This document shows, one piece after another, positions 22,836-34,700 of a stretch of DNA of 64,000 nucleotides. Under the pieces are notes generated by a model that saw nothing but the letters and a program-made list of their open reading frames with translations, was not told where the DNA came from and did not search any database. Source of the DNA: Hyalella azteca (lineage: Eukaryota; Arthropoda; Malacostraca; Amphipoda; Hyalellidae); assembly GCF_000764305.2 (NCBI RefSeq), contig NW_025934689.1, forward strand, positions 33,288 through 97,287, written 5' to 3'. A program made the position numbers and the translations under genes. Within the stretch, counting starts at the first letter, position 1, and every line of letters starts with the position of its first letter.

Positions 22836-25800
22836 CCGGTAGGCTTTACTCGCCCTTAATATGGCTCCCTTAATTCAAGAAACGAGTTATCGAGTCAGAT
22901 GATGCGTAATTATGCTGATGAGTCTGGCTAGCTATTCACTGTAGGAGGTACCAACACCTAATTAAACAATGTCGTGTGGCTGCATGCACATCAAATAAAC
23001 ATCAATCTTTATTTTACATTCATCCTCAAAGTTGCATTAAAAATATAAATTGTTATTATAATAATTGAAAAAAAAATTTGGTTTCTGCAGATCTGTTCTA
23101 TAAATGGAGATATCCACGCTTGCGAACTAATTGAACATTTTCTGAATTGCTCACTCACAAATAAAATCGTTTCGTTTTGAGAAGACTTGATCGTTTTCAT
23201 TTGAAATCAAATCGAAATCTCGTTCTGCGGACAAAAAATAAAAAATTTCAATTGTGTATCTAAATTGTTTATATTATCACAAAGTTTGAGCAAAATAATC
23301 ACCGTGATGATTTAACAACGCAACAAAAACTGTAACAATTCAGTCCAAAATATCAATGAATGATCCCGTTGCTTTTCAGCGGTAAAAATTCTCCGTGAAT
23401 GCTACAAATTTTTGAGTCCAGTAAATTATGACCACAATTTACGAGCTGCACGAAGATGAGCTCTGAGATTCTACTAAGAACGGTGCAGCAGAACCGAAAG
23501 ATTTATTATAAACTATAAACAATCTCTTTTGAAACTCGTTGAGATTTCTGTCTAGTTTCCGTAAATAGCACCGTTTGTGAAGAGAACCGGCGTCGTAGAT
23601 ATTAAGCTGCTACAGAGTATATTTTAAATGGAATTGAATAGAATCCCGAATGATTAAATCATTGCATCAAATAGATCAAAAATTTTGCCGCGAATCAATT
23701 AACCAAAATTTTGGTCCTATACAGCCTATATAGCCTATCGAATAATTTTTAGTTCGTCATGCGCTTCGTCGCTAAGGGCGCACGTAAGGAAAATTATTTA
23801 TTCGCTAAGTTTATTAAATGAAAAAATAACACGAAAAATCCTTTAATGTTCTCTTAAGGCTACTTTATCTAATTAGAACGAATTAGGTCATAGTTGGAAT
23901 GTAAACAATAGTAATCTAATATCAAGCACCGTATACAACATTTATCAGAGATATCCTAATTCCTGATTAGACTGATCTGTCTGATTAGACTGATCTGTTA
24001 TGTATACTTTAATATTCATTGATGTTCATTGCCATTGTTTTTGAATTAATTCATAAATACTTCGGGTTCGAAAAATTTTTCTCAAGGAAACATTTGTTGC
24101 AGGTCTCAAGCAGGTAAATTATATATTAATATGCATAGATATTATATATTAGCATTAAAAAGTATATATTGGTATATATTAGTACATAAGAAAATATTCA
24201 AAGCGTCATATTCCTATTTGTACAATTTTCCAATAGTTGCCTCACAATGGCTTACCTCTTTAATCTTGCCGTACTGTAATTACTCCCACAAGAACATTTT
24301 ACTACACATTGGTTTATAACATAAGCTTCACTGTTCTCCCATGAATATATTTAGAGAGAATTATTTAGAGAATTTAGAATTATTACATATATTTAGTAGA
24401 GAATATTTTCTTCGGGAACAAAGTTCAACTCGTGCAGTAATTGGATGTGACTCCTGATCGAGCACTTAGAAAAATGTGTTAGCCATATTGTCTAAATAGT
24501 GATTATTTCTCTTACCCTTTCATAATTCAATCTAATTGCGGGTTCGGTAATATACCTTTTATGACTCGCCACATGTACTGAAATGTTTTTGCAGTTCAAT
24601 TCAGTGGAAAAATAATTCAGCAGATTTTCCTTCTGAATGTCGAGCAACAATTCATCGCATATCATTAAAAATGCAGTTTTTAACGTTTAATCTATTCATC
24701 AACATTACATAAATATACAGCAATAAATGAAAACTGTCCCGACGTGGCACGTAGAGTGTCAACTAAAAATTGAGAGCTCTAATAAAGACAATCAAAAGTT
24801 GACACTATCCTAAACTGACTTGGTTTATCAACATAATTGATATGGATGCTAAAGTAAGGACTAATTTACACTACCTGATGTCCATCAGTACACATTAAGG
24901 GGATTTAGTTCAGCTGCTAAACATTATTGAGTGTATAACAATCTGCCACTGGGGGTCACAAGCATTGGGATCTTCTAAATAGAATAATTTCTGACCAATT
25001 AATTGTATTGAGGTCAATGCTCCAATCTCAATCAATTATCTATCAAAATTACGCGCATTAAATTAAATAATTATACGATACGATTAAAATAATTATACGA
25101 TAAAAATGTAGAATATATTAGAAGTGTCAGCCTCGAAGAAATAACCCCATGGCCCAAATAGATATGCTATTTCGTCCGGTCAACACGTTCAGTGTTAAAT
25201 GAGTCGAATTATTTAATATTTATGAAGTTTCTCACAAACATAATTTCCCTGGCGTTATATTTCAGCGTTAAGATAAGCTCTCTGAGCTGTTTCAGGCTGT
25301 CATAAACAAGGCACCCGTATAATCTAAAATCTGTTTTATATTTCGGCGCGAAATTTTTACCTAGATTGTTGCGATGATAATTTTTATCTGGATCATGGCA
25401 ATTTGTACGAGTATATAGCATGGCAAGTTTGACAATTATATTTGAAACACGACCTTGATGCTTGCCAAGACCTCGCTTGCTGCCAGGCTGCGCAGACCTC
25501 GTTGTAAATTTGCAGACCGTGTTTATCAGTTGGAAACTTGAACAGTTATTTGGAGGCGTACTAGGGTGGAATATTTCGCGGATAAATTGTCTTGTTTGTG
25601 TTCGGGGATTTTGTTAAAGGTCTTCCAAATGCTTCAGTTCAACTGAAGGTTGTAAAGTTAGTTCTTGAACACTGACATTTTGACTCTAGAATTAGAGAAT
25701 TGTTAGAAGTAATAGAAAATTATTAGTACTGTCACTAATGTAAGAATTCGTTATGTATACGCGTAATTACCAGAGATATTGCACTATGAATTGAATATTT

Positions 25801-26286
25801 TTAACTGTTTAGTTAGAAAGTACGTCGATCTCTTGAACAGTGTTTAAGAAATATTTCTTGTTAAATAACACGAAATTCACTTAACCTTCAATTTTCTAGG
25901 CGGTACATCCCACTTGTCTTCTACGAAAACTTCCCCAATCTTGTGATTGAAACATTGAGTCCAAGGAACAACTTAAATCACATCCATTCATCAGGATATT
26001 TTCTCATTAATGAATAAAGAGCCTTTTACTTTAAATTTCATTGCAAGTATTGTACACTACGAACTGCACCCGGGTAAGATAATATTTTTATTTTGTTTAT
26101 GTTGTTCATAGACGGATGAAATTTTGTGTATCTTTACACCAAAAAATTTTATACTTGAACAACTTTGTATGTATGCTTACACATGAAAATTTGCACAAAA
26201 TTTTGAATCCAAATTATTTTCTTTGCAAAATTCTTGGGGCATGACGCAGCCACTCCGCAGCGTTTGAGGCCATGCGGTGCGCTGCT
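22836..26286. other. intergenic, nothing coding recognised
   Basis: About 3.4 kb of AT-rich DNA. Small local duplications occur: an 18-bp unit CTGATTAGACTGATCTGT twice at 23963-23998, and ATAATTATACGATA twice near 25068-25100. No gene or element was recognised. Confidence 0.5.
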
Positions 26287-26780
26287 GCCTTGAAATTGGT
26301 GACTATTTACATTCTGTCTTGAAATTGGTGACTATTTATATTCTGCCTTGAAATTGGTGATCATTTATATTCTGCCATGAAATTGGTGACTATTTATATT
26401 CTGCCCTGAAATTGGTGACTATTTATAGTCTACCTTGAAATTGGTGACAATTTATATTCTGCCTTGAAATTGGTGACTATTTATATTCTGCCTTGAAATT
26501 GGTGACTATTTATATTCTGCCTTGAAATTGGTGACTATTTATATTCTGCCTTGAAATTGGTGACTATTTATATTCTGCCTTGAAATTGTGACTATTTATA
26601 TTCTGCCTTGAAATTGGTGACTATTTATATTCTGCCTTGAAATTGGTGACTATTAATATTCTGCCTTGAAATTGTGACTATTTATACGCTGCCTTGAAAT
26701 TGGTGACTATTTACATTCCGTCTTGAAATTGGTGACTATGTACATTCTGCCTTGAAATTGGTGACAATTATTATTCTGCG
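26287..26780. repeat. 29-bp tandem array (CTTGAAATTGGTGACTATTT core)
   Basis: About 17 units with core CTTGAAATTGGTGACTATTT followed by ATATTCTGC. They are very uniform in the middle. Two or three 28-bp units lack a G, and divergence rises at both ends. No spacers are present. Confidence 0.95.
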
Positions 26781-27320
26781 TTTGCGATGTCAACAGATCG
26801 AATTACAATGCATAAGGTAATTTCAATCATATTCCTCATAATTTAGGCAGCAAGGTAAACAGTTAACATTCATTTCACATTTTCATTCCCCACTTGAATG
26901 AAATTGCAGAGGAATGTTTTTCTTCGCATTTCCACGTGTCCTCCGTGCAGGGATAGATTCTGTAATATATGAACTGCATTTTCAATCCATTGCCACACTT
27001 TATTTGCACTCACCTGCTGCACGTACGATAATAAATGAACATGAATGATAAAATACGGCGTCGTATATTTATTTTCAAACATCATAGTGGATTGAGATTA
27101 TGTCAATATTAAAGGCGTTCTAATTTCATATTTTTTAGGTAAATTATTTTGCTATCCACTATTTATTTGCTATTCACTTCACTTACTATTTATTTACAGT
27201 AAGTCAAGACTGGGGATCATGAAATGGTGAATGAAATTCGAGGAAATAATGTATAAAAAATATCTGAAAACATTTTATCAGCAAAATAATTTTTATTTAT
27301 AATAATTTTTATGGTATAAG
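26781..27320. other. intergenic, nothing recognised
   Basis: AT-rich flank of the 29-bp array with no supported feature. Confidence 0.5.
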
Positions 27321-27418
27321 ATTGGTCCTAGGGGACTGATCGGTCCTAGCTGACTGATTCGTCCTAGCTGACTGATTGGCTCTAGCTGACTGGTTCTAGC
27401 TGACTGATTGGTCATACC
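27321..27418. repeat. short array of GGTCCTAGCTGACTGATT units
   Basis: Five units of 16-20 bp built on GGTCCTAGCTGACTGATT, with single-base changes and one shortened unit. Confidence 0.85.
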
Positions 27419-27594
27419 TTACGAATTACCCGCTTCTAGTAGGCCGTATGCTGCAGTTGCTAACATTTGTACGACTTAAAAAGGCAAAATTCGGTGCGCA
27501 AAAGCAAAGAGAGAATTGAAAACGGGAAGATTCGTCTTTTGTTTATAAAGCGCGACATACCATCCAGCATCACAGCTGAAGCAGATGAGCAACT

Positions 27595-27712
27595 TTAATA
27601 GTAAATAATTCAATAATTTAGCAGTAAATAACGACAGTTTATTTCAATAGTAAATAATAGTAGTTTTATTCAATAGTAAATAATAATAGTTTCATTAATA
27701 ATAATAATTTAC
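27595..27712. repeat. AATAGTAAATAAT low-complexity repeat
   Basis: Irregular repeats of AATAGTAAATAAT, some separated by (A)GTTTNATTC. A/T-only low-complexity DNA. Confidence 0.7.
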
Positions 27713-30467
27713 TTTAAATTACAATAAAACTCCATAAACTTTCAATGGCATGAGGCATTTGAAGCTACGGGGCTCTGAACGTGCATCATTAATCCGATAT
27801 TTTTCTCACAAATGCTCACATTTCTCCATTTGTTTCAATTCCCGGTTCACAATATGGCCGAAATTCCTTTCCCGATTTTTGGCAGGATCAAATAACTCGA
27901 TGTATTTTTTTAATTTTGCGAGTTCTGACTGAGCCATTCGACGGTTTTTAGATGAAAGCAAGAAAAGTTTCGAATTCGACCGTAGCCCAGAAGAAGAATG
28001 TAGCATGTAACGACTTGCAATGCATTCCAATTAGAAGAAACGGCTTGGATGCAATTGTTCGCACGTCCCACGGCGACTCGAGCTGCGCAAAGTTACCGAA
28101 GCTCTCTGAGTTTAATTCAGGCTACAGTTTTCGCAGCCTTTCAAAAGAGAAATGCAACACCCTAGAGGAAACATTTACTTGAAGAGCTACCGTAATGCCC
28201 GTCTTCAGTCTTGCTGTGTAATGTATACTTAGGGATCAGGATTACTTTATTTTTATCTACCACATAACTTCAGAAGAAGGACGCATTCAAAGGACGTGGT
28301 TGCTCGCTGCTGTTTAATTGACCATGTATTTTAAATTTCAGATACGTAACAGAGCGCAGAATAATATTTTTCTTTTACCTAGCTTACGTTGCATACGAGT
28401 TAGTAAAATAGGTCCTTTAAATAAATTTAAAAACGCAAGAGATTTCATTGATTGATAATAATTGCCTCACACACGAATAATATACAGAATGAGAACGCGA
28501 CGCACTCAAATGTTGGTCTAAATTGACACAATATAGTAATTAAAGACTCATCTTATAATCTGGTTAAACCATAAAAGTTCAATAGGAATTTAATTAGTAA
28601 ATAAGGCTGAATATATTACGTTTCAACGTATTTATTTTCTTCCATGAATATCATATTTACGAATAATTGCAGGACTTTAGAAATTAAATTAGCAATTTAT
28701 TAGAGCATCATCAATCGATCATAACAAGTTAATTATTTCATGTATTACACTTTTTGCATTCCCTGCATTTGTATGACGAGTTAAAAATTTCGTAATGTGA
28801 GAATAAAACTAGCGCGAGTACCGAACGAAGACCACATTAATATCGAAGAATATCAGATTTGCACCAAATTTGATAAATTTTCACTCAGAAACTTTCCCGA
28901 AAAACATAGACAATATGTGTTTCGAAAATTTCCCCCTTGCCTTGGGGGAAATTTTCAACACTGAAGTGTTCCGAAGGTTTTATTGATAGTCTCCGGATGC
29001 TACTTGTAGTTTCTTCTGTAACTAACTAAAATTTAGTTAGTTACGCCGGAACTCAAAAAATTTTCAAGGAATAATAAATTATTCAGTTCGTATTAATATT
29101 TTAAATTGAATATGTTGGATCATGAAGCGAACTTAACGAAGTATTGTCCTTGTCATGACGCATCTGAGCTACAGCTAAGGATTCAACCGTAAGCTGAACT
29201 TACCAAGAAAATTGAAATGAAGTTCTAAATAAAACGAACGTCTCTGTGAACTTGCTACTAAAGACATCAAGAACACAGAATTTTACCTTATACGCTTAGT
29301 AAAACAACACATTAATCCGATGAAAGACTTGCATTATATATATATATATATTTTGTTTTTGGCCGCGCGTCCAAGTCCGGTCACTTGATCTGGCAAGTCG
29401 GATTCCCGTCACGTTCTTCGTGCATGGAAGCACTTCGGGAGGTGGCACCAAAAACTGTCCACGTACATTTTCTTAACTTTCATATAGTCTGCGTTAAATT
29501 AAAACAGTTCTTTAAAGCCTCTCAAGTTGTTCCAATAATAATGTATGTCTCTATTTGTAGCAAAACCAAAGTTAAGGTAAGTGCCAAGTGTTGTTCAGAT
29601 CAAACTTATAGAAATTCAAAATTACAGAAAGAATATATTCACCATCTTCGAGCGCTGGGCTGGCGATGAGTAATGCCAAACTTGGGTTAGTCTTCAGCGC
29701 TGATGCTACGAGTATAATACCTAACTATACAAAAAAGTATTGTTAGGGAATAGTATAAATTTTTTCATATGTTTAACAACAATTTTTCCATTTTCATTCA
29801 GACTTTCAGTTACGCAATTTAGGTTTTGTATACTTTCAGGATTTTATTCATTCATGTTTTAGACTTTAGCTGGAGTGGATTACAGGGGCACAACGCAATT
29901 GTAAATACGTATTTTACCAAATATATTGTGAATAATCCCTGTCTTATATGTACTGAAAACTTTTCCTGACCGTTTGAGAAATGATTAAGAAGTAGCCCCC
30001 AGCAGTATTCATGCATCACTCTGTCATGTGTTCGTACGTGACATTCTCGTGAGCTAAATTTCATGTATTCCCAGAAAGGATATGATATACATATATTTAT
30101 AAACAAGTAAGTTGAAATAGTTTCCTTGGAAAGACAGACGCAAAATCTTAGAGCAAGATCCAGTAGGAATATTATATATTTAATATGCGTGAATCGCGGG
30201 AAAACATAGATAATATCTCAAACAAAAATGTAAGCGTCTCACACCCCTAAATTGGATAAATACTCCTTCCATCAATTAATTATTAATAAATGACTTGATC
30301 GTAAATCCTTCTTTGAATTATCTGTTGTAAACACAACCAATCAAGAAACAACAAAAATGTTTAATCGCGAAACGATCAAACACATGTGTATTTACAAACC
30401 AAATACCTGTTGCTCCACTGTGTACACAAGTTGTATTAATAATCGGACAATTTAAGCTCGTTTATTA
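27713..30467. other. intergenic with hairpins and an AT microsatellite
   Basis: No gene was recognised. Overlapping frames of about 75 codons at 27806-28182 on both strands have no recognisable product. Notable small structures are a 13-bp perfect stem at 28924-28956 (GAAAATTTCCCCC arm, 7-base loop), a 27-bp palindrome at 29018-29044 (GTAACTAACTAAA arm), and (AT)8 at 29335-29351. Confidence 0.5.
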
Positions 30468-31266
30468 AGGGGATCGGCTACCCTAAAATTTGAAAATTTT
30501 GAGTTTTTATGTTTCTTATCTCATCTTAAAGGTTGTTTTCTTGCGCATCGAACGATATAAGTATCGTCCCTGTGCGTCGAAAAATGACTTTGTGACAGCT
30601 CCTCAAAGGGAGGCGGGTTTTAGGTCCCTTAACAAAACTCTACGAGGATAAATGACGCGCTGGTCACTCCACAAAGGAAGGCCTGGCACGACTCTTTTAT
30701 GTCTATTTAAGTGCCGCGCGGGCAGTCTTTTGGCCGTACTGAAAACCTCATACTGCTCTCACGGCAAATCTATCTCCTCCTACAGTTTTCAAGCTACAGC
30801 AATGAGACATATACCATTCGATTCGTAAAGACCAAACCTATCAACTCTAACATCACTTTTTTGAATTTCGGTCTGGTTCGTTTTTTATAAGGGGGGGAGG
30901 GGTGAAAAATGAGAAAAAAATGGCAAAAATGGAAAAAGACGCAATAAAAAAAACTAGATGGAAAATGAAAAAAGTGATGTTAGAGTCAATAGATATGGTC
31001 TTTACGAATCGATTGATACGTGTCTCGATGTTGTAGGATGATATTTGTGGGAGGAGACAGATTTTCTAAAGTACCCCTTTTTAGCCGTTTTCTATGAATT
31101 TCACGTTTTCTATCAATTTTTTCGAAAAATTTATATGAGCAAAATGTTTTTCTTTTTACATTTTACGTATGTATGTGAAGTTTCATGACAATCGGATGAA
31201 ACGATACACTGTATCGTTTCATCTGATTACACTGTAGAAGTTTTCCGTAGGGGTAGCCGATCCCCT
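30468..31266. mobile_element. about 800-bp foldback element, PIF/Harbinger-like MITE
   Basis: The terminal inverted repeats AGGGGATCGGCTACCC (30468) and GGGTAGCCGATCCCCT (ending 31266) are perfect over 16 bp and flanked by TTA on each side. A 3-bp TTA/TAA duplication is typical of the PIF/Harbinger superfamily. Pairing continues inside: CGTAAAGACCAAACCTAT...TCTAACATCACTTTTT on the left matches AAAAAGTGATGTTAGA...ATATGGTCTTTACG on the right. An inner palindrome GAAACGATA/TATCGTTTC lies near 31197-31219. There is no transposase frame, so it is non-autonomous. Confidence 0.8.
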
Positions 31267-31674
31267 TTAATGTTATTCAAGCTTATGTTTACGCATCGAA
31301 AACCCTGATAATTCTAGCCAATGATTCGAAAGGATTTCGTTTGAATAATTGTAAACACAAATCGATAGATCACTACAGCTGAAATTTGATCATTAACTTA
31401 TTGAGAACGAACAACACGCAAACTTATCGGAAAAAGAACGATAGAACAAGAAAATTAAGGGCTATTCATCAGCAAAAATTTTGATAATTATGAGCTTCTT
31501 TGTAAATGGTTCTCTTGTGTTTCGAGTATCAATCCAACTTATGTATTAACCAAAATAACAATTTTGGTTAAATCCATTTTCTGAAAAAAAATATATTTTG
31601 TGAAAATTTTAAAAATTATAAAATAGTTTGCATCCTCAGTAGAAAATATAATAAATGATAATATAATAATCGTT
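31267..31674. other. intergenic, nothing recognised
   Basis: AT-rich DNA between the foldback element and the dispersed repeat, with no supported feature. Confidence 0.5.
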
Positions 31675-31783
31675 GCATCCATGTCCGTCCATCTGTTTGT
31701 CTGTCCGTCCGTCCGTGACCTCAAGTTTTCGTCGACGAGAAAATGCGCTCTCTGTCACTCACTGCAGTGAGTACTGAGTTGCA
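31675..31783 (-). mobile_element. second copy of the GACG-tailed dispersed repeat, at the edge of segment A1
   Basis: It is the reverse-strand counterpart of 15403-15525, with blocks in the same order: GTCCGTCC microsatellite, GTGAC, TTTTCGTCGAC, GAAAATGCGCTCTC, and the perfect palindrome ACTCACTGCAGTGAGT followed by ACTGAGTT. It ends in a poly-T run exactly where similarity between A1 and A2 begins. It is absent from the corresponding place next to A2 (59220-59288). Confidence 0.7.
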
Positions 31784-34700
31784 TTTTTTTACAATTTTCT
31801 ATTTGCGAGTTTCACATTCATAATGGATGGTAGTTCCCGGTCGATAGCTTATACTCCCGTTGCCCAATTATGCTTCTCTTTTATTTATTTGTCTATGGCA
31901 ACGTTTCCTTCCTTCATCATCGTCTGGTTTAAAGCTTCAAACTCCGAATAATTTTCCACGTTTTTATTTTTTGGTTTCATCCCGTCCAAAACGAAGCAGC
32001 GATTAGGACAATTTAGTGCGATGAGATCTCGTTGAGAATGAATGAAGCGTTCGCAGAAAAATTGCTGATGAGAATCCAAAATTCCTTGACTCCATCAAAA
32101 GGCGCTCAGTAGTTCGGAAACTGGAATGATTAGGATAGAAAAAAATTATTCTGTGGCCTTTCAGAGCTCAATGAGTACTGTTTCTGGGCTTAAAAATGTT
32201 TTTTTTGTCAAGAACAATCGTCCGTTTAATCTATTGACTTCAGAGTCACGCGCGTATCCCATTTCACTAATTTTCATAAATAAAAAAAAAACACAACCAC
32301 ACAACGATGATGTTAATGTTTTGTATGAATAATTTTCAATCGCAAACTTAATGGTTTCCACCTAATTACTGCTTATAAATGTTATAGAAAAACTAGAAAT
32401 TTGAGTTCTTGGAGATAAACATCCCGAAGTAATAGTTTCTTCTCCACTTTGGCCTTGTTCCTAATTATTGTCAAGCAAATTTTCCTTATTCATGAATCAT
32501 TTTAGATTTCATCACCTGTATTTTCTAGTCAAACGAATTAATGTACTCTCAATTCGATATCAGGAGATCATAAAACCCTAGGGTTGAATACCACAAAGTT
32601 TTTACTTAAAATTATCTCTTGCACCGTAACTGTACATGAGGCAAAGAACACCTTCAACTGTTCATCGTACAGTTCTAACTGTAAACATGAAGAACACCTT
32701 CATTAATACCATGAAATATCACAATTGCTTTCTACTATCAGAATGAAATGCTGCTCTCATTAGATTTCATTTTAACATTATGTTGTAGATAGTTTTCCCT
32801 AAACCTTTAAAATTCTTACAAATGTTTTTATTTAGGCCTTACTGGAATATTACCTGACGCAATAGTTATATACATTACATGAATGCCATGATTCTCTGAA
32901 AAAGATAGCATTTATCACGATATAACATTAAGCACCACTATATAACATTGAGCTAATGCATTTGATCGAATACTACGTGTAATTGATGGTATTGTAGATA
33001 CTGTACTGAAGGCTGCTGTTCCTCTGTAATCCAGATCATGACAGTAGAGGCAACTGCGTTCAACCATGCGTCTGGCTAATGTAAGACAACGTCCATACAA
33101 TGAATATATATAGGAATTATCTTAGTAAATACTGATGTTACGGAGCAACTTGAGGTCTGCGCGGAGTAGGGTCTATGCACTACTGTACAGAGAAATTACT
33201 AATCGCTGTAACCTTAAAATGGGTCTTATTGTTTAAAGCGTTATACATATTGTTAAGTATGATAATTCACAAATATATATGATTTACTCAATTATTAAAG
33301 TTTCTTAGTTTTTAAAATAAAGGACAATCAACAAATGAAGAGTAGAAAATATGTTTTGCTCTAAATTACTATTCGAATTTATTGGAAAAGACTCGCCTAC
33401 TCTCATAATTCATAATTCATAATTCTCATAATTCACCAATATTGAAGAATAAATTTTCAAAATATATATTTCTTCAACTAACTAAATACAAATAAGTAAT
33501 TCGATACAGGAAAGTAATTTTTCATTATAATTGTTAACAACTAATTCACATCTGTATCCTTGAACGTCGTCAAGTTTATATCTGTTTCCCTTTTTTAAGT
33601 TATCTTGTCACTTTCGATTTGCGGAAGAAGAGACATCAACATTTTTCGGCATCAAATGAATTAAGGGCAAGGTTTGAAATTTTACAGCAACACTTCAGAG
33701 CTTTCTGAAAATTGTGAAACAGTTTGCTGCTGCTACCGCCCATGCAGCTTGTGTTGTACAAACTAGCACAATACATGCACATTTAAATAATCTTCTTCTT
33801 TTCAGACAAAACTTGTCTTAATGCAAAAGATTTTATTTTTTTTCTGAATAACATTGGAAAGGCATTCTTTCTATGGTTACACTGAACCACTTATTTTTGA
33901 CAACTGTTTCTCAAACTTGCACAATGCATCAACATTTAATAGTAAACTTGGGCGTCAGTTCTTGCACTAAGGTAAGCGATTGCAATATATCTTATGAACT
34001 GACAATGGAGTGGCAGTCTGCCTCTGGTTACATAGTGGCGGCCACTCCGTTGGATTGTACTTGTGACAGCAGATCAATGAAGCGGCCTGCAGCAAGTGGC
34101 GCTTCTTGCTTAACGCAATCCAGCGAAGATATTTTCCTGCCTAGTGAGTGACATAATTTCGGTACGAATCGTGGTTAAGATAAGGAACAGGTGTGTACGA
34201 TGATGTAAAATAACATATTTCTCGAAAATGGAAATTTATTTGGCTGAACATATATTGACTTATAACAAATTGTGTCTAATAGTGTAGCTTGTAAATAAAA
34301 GATGCGGATTTTTAATGAAGTTCAATTTACATTTCCGAGTAAATTGTGGCGAAAAAAGTAAGAAAGCAAAACTCATCCGAGATCGTTCTCAATTAAATTT
34401 TAATTTTTTATTATCTTATTCAATGCGTTATATTCATAATTTATGTAACGATGATCATTATTCTGATTTAATGCTTATTTTCGAGTTAACTTCTCCAGAA
34501 ACCGTAAAAATATACTGATTAAATTCTAAACAATCAACATGAACCGAAGTTAGATAATTTTTTTCAAATTTAAAGACGAATATTCAAAATTAAAGACGAA
34601 GATATTCATTTCTTTGAATTCTTTGAAATTATAGACACAGTAAGATGTTGTCATATTTCGAAAAATCATTTCATAGCATTTTAAATAATTCAAATTTCCA

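Noticed and set aside
26287..26780. CRISPR array of 29-bp repeats
   Set aside because: No spacers separate the units, so it is an ordinary minisatellite.
31885..32079. 64-codon minus-strand frame in A1
   Set aside because: The counterpart in A2 has a longer T-run and other changes that shift the frame, with no sign of selection.
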